Positions 34,647 to 40,754 of a DNA stretch of 40,754 nucleotides are shown here, piece by piece; position 1 is the first letter of the stretch, and each line of letters starts with the position of its first letter. This DNA comes from an uncultured Pseudovibrio sp. (GTDB lineage: Bacteria > Pseudomonadota > Alphaproteobacteria > Rhizobiales > Stappiaceae), in assembly GCA_947496145.1 (NCBI GenBank), contig CANMBS010000044.1, forward strand, positions 1 through 40,754, given 5' to 3'. The notes under the pieces are model-generated. The model did not search any database. It saw only the letters and a list, made by a program, of their open reading frames with translations, and was not told where the DNA came from. The position numbers were made by a program, and so were the translations under genes.

Positions 34647-35093
34647 TTATTGATATGGACCGCATTTTGCATCGCGTGCACGACTTTGTGCCTTTGCAAG
34701 CAATGTATCTGGTGCAGCAAGGAACAAAACCCGGTGTTCTCGGCTTTGAAACAGCAATAACCGCTGGTTATAGATCAGGTAGATTTTCGCCAATCCCTCA
34801 GCTCGGTAGCCTTGCGCAAGTGAGAGCGGATCGCATCCCTGAAATAATGGGGCATAGACCTCCGGCGCATGTTTAAAAGCCGCCCGGTTGCCTTCATTTG
34901 CAAACGCCCACGTGCGCCCGCCCCACAATAAGCTCAGGTTTTCGCGTCCCTCCTGAGGCCGCGCCGTAACCTGAAAAGACACCGGATCGTACATGGAAAG
35001 TGCATAAGTGAAGCGCTCCTGCCCGATCGCTTCGACGCTAAGAAAAAGCCAGATCAATGCAAAACCATGGAAGACTTTGGTGAAAGCCGACAT
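34647..35093 (-). CDS. Secreted YHS-domain-like protein
   Basis: This product has 148 residues from ATG 35093; ATG 35120 with a weak GAGTGGA is an alternative that adds nine residues. A signal peptide (MSAFTKVFHGFALIWLFLSVEAIGQ) precedes two YHS-like segments: YDPVSFQV...WAFANEGNRAAFKHAPEVYAPLFQG, then CDPLSLAQG with a similar helix near the end. YHS domains bind metal or sit in metal-handling proteins; here the usual Cys is partly replaced. Probably periplasmic; role unknown. It is divergent from eipA. Confidence 0.75.
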   Translation of the reverse strand: MSAFTKVFHGFALIWLFLSVEAIGQERFTYALSMYDPVSFQVTARPQEGRENLSLLWGGRTWAFANEGNRAAFKHAPEVYAPLFQGCDPLSLAQGYRAEGLAKIYLIYNQRLLLFQSREHRVLFLAAPDTLLAKAQSRARDAKCGPYQ

Positions 35094-35236
35094 TTTTCTG
35101 TAGAAAACACCAAAAATCATAGGAATGTCCACTCAGAGTCCGAATCGCCTGTATTAACTAAACAGGCAGGTTTGCTAGAGATACAAAATTCAACCAGCCT
35201 GGCCAACGGAATACACATGTTTGATCCGGCTTTATC

Positions 35237-35248
35237 GTGGTTAACCAC
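35237..35248. promoter_or_regulatory. 12-bp palindrome with TTAACC, candidate CtrA site for eipA
   Basis: GTGGTTAACCAC is a perfect palindrome built around TTAACC, 115 bp upstream of the eipA start, and another TTAACC lies nearer the gene at about 35301. EipA expression is known to be directly under CtrA in Brucella, so CtrA control is plausible. Confidence 0.4.
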
Positions 35249-35362
35249 TAGGTAGATATAAAAGATTATCACTTATTAGGCTTAAAAGCTGCACTATGCC
35301 CTTAACCTTGGATTCGCTCTGACAAATCCAAATCCCCGGGTTCTTTGGAAGGAGACGTTAGC

Positions 35363-35959
35363 ATGATGACGAGCATGTTCGTCCAATTGCGCAACAAAGC
35401 TGCAATCATCCTTTGCGCTGGTTTCGCTCTGTTAGCACTTAATACCCTTAGCCATGCGCAATCATCTGTTGACCAGTCGCGTTACCACAAGACAGATATT
35501 CTCGAAGCTGGACACGGTTTCTTCGGATCTATTTCCACCGGATTGGCTCAGGTCGTCGAAAAAGCAGTTCAGCAATATGGCGAACCAAACGGCTATATTC
35601 TGGGTCAGGAAGGCTCCGCTGCCTTCTTTGCAGGCGCAGCTTACGGCGAAGGAACACTGCACACCCGCAACGCAGGCAACCATCAGATTTTCTGGCAGGG
35701 ACCGTCCCTTGGCTTTGACGTTGGTGGTGATGGGAACCGGGTCATGATGCTTGTTTATGACCTGCCCAGTGTGGACGCTATTTACCGCCGCTATGTAGGA
35801 GCAAAAGGCTCCGCATACCTTGTAGGTGGCTTCGGCATGCAAGTTCTTTCAAATAACGAAATCTTCGTAGTCCCGGTTCGTGCAGGCGTAGGCGCACGCC
35901 TTGGTGTTAACATGGGCTATTTGAAATTTACTAGGAAGCCAACATGGAACCCTTTCTGA
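35363..35959 (+). CDS. eipA: Periplasmic envelope protein EipA (DUF1134)
   Basis: The product has 198 residues from ATG 35363, behind AAGGAGA. The signal peptide (about 1-32, ending NTLSHAQ) directs it to the periplasm. The mature part has the DUF1134 pattern: GHGFFGSISTGLAQVVEKAVQQYGEPNGYILGQEGSAAFFAGAAYG-type strands, then GPSLGFDVGGDGNRVMMLVY and a Gly-rich C-terminal half (VGGFGMQVL...VRAGVGARLGVNMGYLKFT). In Brucella EipA is a small beta-barrel needed for envelope stress resistance. Separate transcription is indicated by the terminator after it. Confidence 0.9.
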   Translation: MMTSMFVQLRNKAAIILCAGFALLALNTLSHAQSSVDQSRYHKTDILEAGHGFFGSISTGLAQVVEKAVQQYGEPNGYILGQEGSAAFFAGAAYGEGTLHTRNAGNHQIFWQGPSLGFDVGGDGNRVMMLVYDLPSVDAIYRRYVGAKGSAYLVGGFGMQVLSNNEIFVVPVRAGVGARLGVNMGYLKFTRKPTWNPF

Positions 35960-35985
35960 TATAACTAACCCTGAGTTAGTTATAT
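35959..35985 (+). terminator. Terminator of eipA
   Basis: ATATAACTAAC pairs perfectly with GTTAGTTATAT (11 bp) around a 5-nt loop and is followed by TTT. The stem is AT-rich, so thermodynamically modest, but position and symmetry are ideal: it starts at the stop codon. Confidence 0.75.
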
Positions 35986-36009
35986 TTTGGCAAGTTAGTG
36001 TGTGAGAGA

Positions 36010-37371
36010 ATGCCCCAAGCTTGGGCAAAGCCCTCACACCCTCAAACGGATCAGGCATCGCTTGTGATTGAAATTGCACTATACATTGCACTGGGTTTCT
36101 TCCTGGCGAGCATTCTGGCTCTCGCAGCCCTGCCCTTCGTCTGGGGTCGTGCCGTTCGTCTGACCCGCAAAGCGCTGGAAACATCCAACCCCATAAGCTA
36201 TGCCCGCGCCACCATGGCGAAGGACGCTCTGCGCGCTCAACATGCAATTGCCATTCGTCAGCTTGAGCTTCGCCTCGACAACATGAGAGAGAAACTCGCT
36301 GAGAACGCGGGTGCGAGAGCCACGGCTGAGGCAGAACTTGTCAAACTAAAGGATGAACTGAACATCGTTCAGCAAAGCTCAGCCCGCCAGCGCGAAAGTA
36401 TGGCCCGCAAGGCAACCCGCTTCCTACGCCGCAGATCTCCTTCAGATCCGATCCCCTTCTCCGCAGAGGATCGCATCCTGACAGATACCACAGCTCAAAC
36501 TGCTGCAGCGACACAAAATGCAGACCAGCAAACCTCAGCTGAAGTCATCAAGCTGAAGAAGAAAGCCGCTGAAGAAAAGACCCGCGAGCTGGACGCAGAA
36601 CTGAAAGATGAGGAAATCGCAGCCACTCCGGTCAAGCCAGTTGATACCTCAGACATCCAGGAGATGGACAATCCGCTGGCTGAGCTGGCAACACAAATCT
36701 CTCAGCAAGTGTCAGAAATGACTGCCGAAGCTGAAACAAAGCACAAGCCGACGTCTCCTGCTGAAGCTGCGGAACTTGCATCCCAGTCCTTCACCAAACT
36801 GAAAAGCCGATACAGCTCGCTGGAACAGGAACGTGATCAGCTCAAAAAAGAGCTTCAGCTCGCCCAGAAAACCAACAGCAAGCCCAGCAGACGCTCTGCT
36901 GCAAATCCAAACATCAAAATACCCGAGCAAATGAAAACTCTTGAATCCGATCTCGAAGCCGCCAAAAAGACTATTCAGGACCTGACAAAGCAGCTTGAAG
37001 AAAGAGCCAGAAACTCTGCCAGGATCGAAGAAGCAGAAGACCTGCGCAACGAGCTGAAGGATCTGGCAGCGCAAATCACAGCAAAAGTGATCGCAGAGAA
37101 CCCGCCTCTCTCAGAAAAATATGATGAAGTCCTGAAAGATCTTAGTACAATCGCTTCTGACAACTCAAAACCAGCAGCAGCAAAACCTAAGACCACGCGA
37201 GCAAAGCGGGCTCCGGCAAAAACAACCAAACCACGCGCCCGTAAAACCAGCACCAGAGCAAAAAGCAGCCCCTCTGCAAAGGCAGACCAGTCAACGACAT
37301 TACCTCAATCTGACAAGGACCTTGCAGAACGCATCGCTGATGCAAGAAAGACCAGCAGTTCAAGAGGATAG
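36010..37371 (+). CDS. Membrane-anchored coiled-coil protein with basic Lys/Ala-rich tail
   Basis: This 453-residue protein starts at ATG 36010 (the frame opens at GTG 35998). One N-terminal membrane helix (about 20-42: EIALYIALGFFLASILALAALPFV) is followed by a conserved patch GRAVRLTRKALETSNPISYARATMAKDALRAQHAI. Coiled-coil segments (about 80-120, 180-200 and 265-350) come next. The last 75 residues are rich in Lys, Ala, Arg and Pro, histone H1-like. The N-terminal patch is shared, as far as I recall, with an uncharacterised Rhizobiales family. A role in tethering DNA, RNA or envelope parts is only a guess. It converges with glpR. Confidence 0.8.
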   Translation: MPQAWAKPSHPQTDQASLVIEIALYIALGFFLASILALAALPFVWGRAVRLTRKALETSNPISYARATMAKDALRAQHAIAIRQLELRLDNMREKLAENAGARATAEAELVKLKDELNIVQQSSARQRESMARKATRFLRRRSPSDPIPFSAEDRILTDTTAQTAAATQNADQQTSAEVIKLKKKAAEEKTRELDAELKDEEIAATPVKPVDTSDIQEMDNPLAELATQISQQVSEMTAEAETKHKPTSPAEAAELASQSFTKLKSRYSSLEQERDQLKKELQLAQKTNSKPSRRSAANPNIKIPEQMKTLESDLEAAKKTIQDLTKQLEERARNSARIEEAEDLRNELKDLAAQITAKVIAENPPLSEKYDEVLKDLSTIASDNSKPAAAKPKTTRAKRAPAKTTKPRARKTSTRAKSSPSAKADQSTTLPQSDKDLAERIADARKTSSSRG

Positions 37372-37394
37372 GCGCGACCAGCAGCGAGGGGGCT

Positions 37395-38201
37395 TCAAAT
37401 CCCGCTCCGTACAACACCAGCACGCTCGTGAGTGTTGGTAGCCGCCACTTCAACCAGCCGAACCTCATTTTCGGCCAGAAGCTGCCGGTAATCTTCAGAA
37501 ACCAGCGCATCAGTCACAAATGTATCGACCTGCCTGATATGCCCTATACGCACAGGCGCTGACCGTTCAAACTTCGTCTGATCGGCAACCAGAATCACGT
37601 GTCGTGCATTTTCTATTATCGCCTGAGCAACACGCACCTCGCGATAATCATAATCCAGCAGTGCCCCGTCTCCGTCCAGCGCAGACACACCAATCACGGC
37701 ATAATCAACCTTAAACTGACGAATAAAGTCAGCAGCAGCCTCGCCAACGATACCGCCATCAGCCGCACGCACCAGCCCGCCGGAAATGATGACTTCATTC
37801 TCCGAGAACGGGCGTAACGTGCTCGCCACATTGAGATTATTGGTAATAATCATCAAGCCGGTACGCTGAATAAGAGCTCGTGCCACAGCCTCCGTCGTCG
37901 TCCCGATATTCACAAACAAAGACGCCCGGTCCGGTATCAGATCAGCAGCTGCCTGCCCGATTTCCTCCTTTTCTTTGCCAGCCAGATCTTTACGAGCAGA
38001 GTAACCCAGATTCTCAACCCCAAAGGCCAACAGGGCACCACCATGCACCCGGGTCAGCAGCCCCTGATCACTCAGCTCTTTCAGGTCCTTGCGGATGGTT
38101 TGCGGTGACACAGAAAACCGGGAGGCAAGTTCATCTACTTCCACTTTTCCGGTCTCTCTAGCGATATCAAGAATTGAGTTGTGACGCGAAACCAACATCA
38201 T
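37395..38201 (-). CDS. glpR: Glycerol-3-phosphate regulon repressor GlpR (DeoR family)
   Basis: This 268-residue cytoplasmic repressor has an N-terminal DeoR winged helix (RHNSILDIARETGKVEVDEL then FSVSPQTIRKDLKELSDQGLL) and a DeoR sensor domain with FVNIGTTTEAVARALI, ITNNLNVASTL, DGGIVGEAAADFI and LDYDYREVRVAQAII. These strings follow Escherichia coli GlpR closely, so it should respond to glycerol-3-phosphate. The glpD-glpK genes are 22 kb away; glpD has a TTCGAA-type operator candidate. Oddly it stands alone. Confidence 0.9.
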   Translation of the reverse strand: MMLVSRHNSILDIARETGKVEVDELASRFSVSPQTIRKDLKELSDQGLLTRVHGGALLAFGVENLGYSARKDLAGKEKEEIGQAAADLIPDRASLFVNIGTTTEAVARALIQRTGLMIITNNLNVASTLRPFSENEVIISGGLVRAADGGIVGEAAADFIRQFKVDYAVIGVSALDGDGALLDYDYREVRVAQAIIENARHVILVADQTKFERSAPVRIGHIRQVDTFVTDALVSEDYRQLLAENEVRLVEVAATNTHERAGVVRSGI

Positions 38202-38504
38202 GATTCAAGTCCAAAATCTAAGTGTGACGAATTTTTCTGCATGACGGCTAATCCGTAATCGGCAAGATATCACAATAGTATAGCCCAATCTGCACTGACT
38301 GCCAGATCACAATTCGACCAGTTCCAAACAAAAGCCCTCTTGCCTAGGCACCCCAACTCTTAGTAGTAATACGTCATAAAAAGGGGACAAGCTGCAACTT
38401 TTTCCGCCTTTGTCATGATAGCACCCAAAGAAGTTCGATAAAGATCACGCGGATCACCAAACTGCAATGAGAAGTTCAGCGAGAAAAGCAATGAGGTACG
38501 AACT
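38202..38504. other. Intergenic region between glpR and a small ORF
   Basis: About 300 bp holding the divergent promoters. No ORF or clear operator was seen; a GAGGT ribosome site is at its right end before GTG 38505. Confidence 0.5.
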
Positions 38505-38774
38505 GTGACTCAGCTAATGCAACGGCACCACAGTGCCAGAAGATATGCGGAAGGCAAGAATTCCGCACTCAATGGTGCTACTCACAATGCAGAAGCTCGC
38601 ATTGAGATTCTTGATAATATCGACGATCTTAAAGAAATGAATGCCAAACTGTGCGAAAGCCTTGCAAAAAACATGAGCAACGGACAGCAGGCGGATGAAA
38701 AGCTCTGGGCAGACGTTGATGGCGACAAAGAAGATCACCACCTCGGCGCAGGCCTGAATGGTCGCTGGTTTTAA
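38505..38774 (+). CDS. Small hypothetical protein (89 aa)
   Basis: An 89-residue soluble, charged protein from GTG 38505, seven bases after GAGGT; ATG 38517 is an alternative. It has a helical middle (ARIEILDNIDDLKEMNAKLCESLAKNM) with a heptad-like pattern and a C-terminal acidic Asp/Gly-rich part (DVDGDKEDHHLGAGLNGRW) that loosely recalls a metal-binding loop. No family is recognised. A hairpin follows at 38804-38828. Confidence 0.5.
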   Translation: MTQLMQRHHSARRYAEGKNSALNGATHNAEARIEILDNIDDLKEMNAKLCESLAKNMSNGQQADEKLWADVDGDKEDHHLGAGLNGRWF

Positions 38775-38803
38775 AGCAGACCTCTCCCGTCAAAACGATA
38801 TCG

Positions 38804-38828
38804 GTTTTCGCAAAACTCTTGCGAAAAC
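38804..38828. repeat. Palindromic stem-loop after the 89-aa ORF
   Basis: GTTTTCGCAA pairs perfectly with TTGCGAAAAC around a 5-nt loop. There is no T-run, and a nearby ACGATATCG is a second short palindrome, so this looks more like a dispersed REP-type element than an ordinary terminator, though it may act as one. Confidence 0.5.
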
Positions 38829-38999
38829 AGACCTGTATTGGCCTCATTTATCTGCGCCAGACAACTGGTAGCAAAATACTTCCTGACAACCTGATAGTCT
38901 TTTCCTCAGATTATCCACGACACCGAACAGAGTTTCAGCAAACCTCCATTCAGTGCCATCTTTTGCGGACTAATCGCTTTTCGACCATGAACCAGTGAT

Positions 39000-39776
39000 T
39001 TATTTAAACTCACAACGGTTAAGGGCCGGAACTTTGCCGTCCAGTTTTTTCGAAAGTATCGTACCAACGCCTGTAGGAGCTCCAACCATCAGTTGGGTGC
39101 CTGTAGAGCTGACACTTTTGACCGAGCAAAGCTTGTCATGAAATGACTTGTCGCAACACTGACCATTGGCGTTGCGCTCACCCGGAGCACACGTCCACGG
39201 ACCAGCTATCTGAAAGCCCATGGGAGGACTTGGCATTGCTGGGCAGGAGCAGATAATTTCATCTTCCTTGAGCTGGCCGATACCTGGAAACGTCTGCCCC
39301 TGAGTACTTTTAAAACAAAGACCTCCATCACATTGTGCCGAATAACCAGCAGGCGTGTCCTCGCTGTTGAGACAGGTATAAATCGCCATTGGTGGCCCCA
39401 GTTTTTCCGTTTCAGGGTCATAGTCAGCTTCCATCTGACGTGGCGTTGCATAAGTGCTCACCGTAAAACCGTTGTCCACGCCTGCTTGCAGCAGATCACA
39501 CACATCTTTGTCTTCCCCATTCTCTTTATAGTGGAAGGGAAGAGAAATGCTTTGCTCATTCATAACATCGCATTTGCAGTAAGCGACGTTGTCAACCGTC
39601 CAGCAAGTAGCCGTTGCACAAAGGGCAAAAGTGTTAGAGTCATCAGAAGACACCGGACACTCTTTGAACAAACTGGGATCGGTATTGGTTTCTGCACGAG
39701 CTGAACCACTGTAAATTAAAGGCAACGCAAGTGCCAGGCACAGCGTTGCCAGTTGCGAGGCTGATTTGAGAGACAT
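39000..39776 (-). CDS. Secreted cysteine-rich protein (16 Cys), unknown function
   Basis: This 258-residue product starts at ATG 39776 with a strong AAGGAG. The signal peptide (about 1-28, ending SGSARA) is followed by a mature part holding 16 cysteines in pairs and clusters (LCATATC, YCKC, QCDGGLC, IICSC, QCC). This spacing suggests several small disulphide-bonded modules, EGF- or knottin-like in look, unusual for a bacterial periplasmic protein. No catalytic motif was recognised. The gene stands alone, divergent from the small genes at 40.0-40.4 kb. Confidence 0.8.
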   Translation of the reverse strand: MSLKSASQLATLCLALALPLIYSGSARAETNTDPSLFKECPVSSDDSNTFALCATATCWTVDNVAYCKCDVMNEQSISLPFHYKENGEDKDVCDLLQAGVDNGFTVSTYATPRQMEADYDPETEKLGPPMAIYTCLNSEDTPAGYSAQCDGGLCFKSTQGQTFPGIGQLKEDEIICSCPAMPSPPMGFQIAGPWTCAPGERNANGQCCDKSFHDKLCSVKSVSSTGTQLMVGAPTGVGTILSKKLDGKVPALNRCEFK

Positions 39777-40143
39777 ATGTTATCTCCTTGATACGCTGAA
39801 CCTCTGCCATCCCATAAAATCACAATAACTCAGGTTTAGTCCTGTTCATTTCGGCCTAACCACATTGTGACGTCGATAACTTGAATGTCTGCGTTCAGCT
39901 GTCTCTGGGGCATTGACCACACCTGTGGGATCGAAAGTGGCCTGAGAAGCGGGTGGCTAAGTTATATGACAGAGAAATTACTCCCCCGATAAAGATATGC
40001 TGAGAGATCAACCTGAAATTTTAGGGGAAACCTACCTGCAAACATGGCTTGAACCTCCACAACACACCACCGAACGAGCCGGTCACGTTCACATGAATTG
40101 CACTGAGGCGTCTCAGATAAGGCAACAATAAAGGAAAAAACGA
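39777..40143. other. Intergenic region before the small ORF pair
   Basis: The left part (39777-39996) shows no gene and must hold divergent promoters. The right part contains a possible 44-codon ORF (39997-40131). Confidence 0.5.
39997..40131 (+). CDS. Possible 44-aa ORF just upstream of the next gene
   Basis: ATG 39997 opens a 44-codon frame that ends in TAA, and that TAA immediately precedes AAGGA, the ribosome site of the next gene. The product (starting MLRDQPEILGETYLQTW) is hydrophilic. The tight junction suggests translational coupling or a leader ORF, but there is no good ribosome site of its own and no family, so it may be chance. Confidence 0.22.
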   Translation: MLRDQPEILGETYLQTWLEPPQHTTERAGHVHMNCTEASQIRQQ

Positions 40144-40386
40144 ATGCCTACTCAGAATGTCCCCGGTCCCGGCAATCCACCGCTGCAAGTTGATGCCAGA
40201 CGTATTGTCTTGAACCTGATACAAGGTGCTCAGGGCGATGTAGAAGCAACTCAGGGCGCGACAACCCGTGAGTACAACCTGACAACCGCAAACCCTCAAG
40301 CGGTAGTCGAAACGGACGTACAAGGAGCAATCTCTTTAAATTTGCTTCCACACTTTGGTGTTGTTCAAGTGACGGCCACTTGGTAG
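40144..40386 (+). CDS. Small hypothetical protein (80 aa)
   Basis: An 80-residue acidic protein from ATG 40144 behind AAAGGAAAA. It has no signal peptide and no cysteine; a Pro-rich start (VPGPGNPPLQVD) leads into alternating hydrophobic stretches (RIVLNLIQGAQGDV, AISLNLLPHFGVVQVTATW) that look beta-rich. No family is recognised. It lies 150 bp from the tRNA genes. Confidence 0.5.
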   Translation: MPTQNVPGPGNPPLQVDARRIVLNLIQGAQGDVEATQGATTREYNLTTANPQAVVETDVQGAISLNLLPHFGVVQVTATW

Positions 40387-40536
40387 CAAGTCTGACAGTT
40401 CTTCACGAAGACAGTGAGAGGCCGTGGCAATGTCATTCCTCTCACAGCCAAGCTGCTTGAAACACGATTTCCGTGATAGTTTAGACGTATAAAATATACG
40501 AACCGAGCTACTATATATTGGAAGAATAAAAGGAAG

Positions 40537-40611
40537 TGGTACGCCCAAGGGGAATCGAACCCCTGTTTCCGCCGTGAAAGGGCGGCGTCCTAACCGCTAG
40601 ACGATGGGCGC
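40537..40611 (-). tRNA. tRNA-Glu (anticodon TTC)
   Basis: 75 nt with encoded CCA. The acceptor GCGCCCA pairs with TGGGCGT (one G-T), the anticodon stem GCCGC/GCGGC closes loop CTTTCAC with anticodon TTC, and the T-arm has GGTTCGATT. Identical to the second copy at 40678. Confidence 0.96.
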
Positions 40612-40677
40612 TCACATAGTGAGAGGACTTTTAAAAAAGCCCTGTCTTCGAACAGATAGCTGCCCGGGAAAAAACTA

Positions 40678-40752
40678 TGGTACGCCCAAGGGGAATCGAA
40701 CCCCTGTTTCCGCCGTGAAAGGGCGGCGTCCTAACCGCTAGACGATGGGCGC
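40678..40752 (-). tRNA. tRNA-Glu (anticodon TTC), second copy
   Basis: Identical in all 75 nt to the copy at 40537-40611, same strand, 66-nt spacer. It is the first gene of the pair, probably on one transcript. The spacer itself is not repeated. Confidence 0.96.
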
Positions 40753-40754
40753 TC

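Noticed and set aside
40485-40501. CGTATA/TATACG inverted repeat after the tRNA genes, considered as their terminator
   Set aside because: Only six AT-rich pairs and no T-run on the minus strand.
1-40754. CRISPR array, prophage, insertion sequence or biosynthetic cluster
   Set aside because: No spaced identical repeats, no cas, phage structural, intact transposase or multimodular synthase genes seen on either strand.

Overview
The window reads as a chromosomal segment of an alphaproteobacterium, most likely a marine Hyphomicrobiales member close to the Stappiaceae/Pseudovibrio group. The pointers are a canonical CtrA with an Ala-Ala end, a ChpT phosphotransferase, a DUF1134 (EipA-type) envelope protein, a compound palindromic repeat of the kind scattered through Rhizobiales genomes, and an rRNA-type promoter and leader at the left edge. 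The genus is an inference.

Layout. 1-758: leader and promoter of an rRNA operon that runs off the left edge on the minus strand, behind a very A/C-biased stretch. 759-8.0 kb: a small secreted protein, a sodium:solute symporter, an epoxide-hydrolase-like enzyme divergent from a WYL regulator, a palindromic repeat, a MORN-like protein with endonuclease V, and a two-gene operon for a secreted caspase/gingipain-like protein and a secreted propeptide-like partner. 8.3-11.6 kb: trans-4-hydroxyproline catabolism (epimerase, D-hydroxyproline dehydrogenase interrupted by an in-frame TAG, and 1-pyrroline-4-hydroxy-2-carboxylate deaminase). 11.76-15.0 kb: glycerol kinase and glycerol-3-phosphate dehydrogenase; their likely repressor GlpR lies 22 kb away at 37.4 kb. 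15.2-19.1 kb: an AT-richer insertion holding a BsuBI/PstI-type restriction-modification operon.

19.2-25.1 kb: an MscS-family channel, a PqiA-like membrane protein, fliJ and fliI, divergent from ctrA, whose upstream region has GANTC sites. 25.2-27.7 kb: a TrmO/TsaA-like tRNA methyltransferase, an EamA transporter and a Tat-exported metallo-beta-lactamase-fold protein. 27.9-33.7 kb: a tight minus-strand operon cheA-cheW-cheY-cheB-cheR in which CheA carries two CheW-like domains and a C-terminal receiver; no receptor gene is present. 33.9-37.4 kb: chpT, a YHS-like secreted protein, eipA and a membrane-anchored coiled-coil protein. 37.4-40.75 kb: glpR, small hypothetical proteins, a 16-cysteine secreted protein and two identical tRNA-Glu genes.

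How it fits together. ctrA, chpT, fliI/fliJ, the chemotaxis operon and eipA form a cell-cycle, motility and envelope neighbourhood. ChpT passes phosphate to CtrA, and CtrA commonly controls flagellar, chemotaxis and eipA genes. The hydroxyproline and glycerol genes are carbon-scavenging modules. The restriction-modification pair looks like a recent arrival. The least understood candidate system is the secreted caspase-like/propeptide-like pair at 6.1-8.0 kb.
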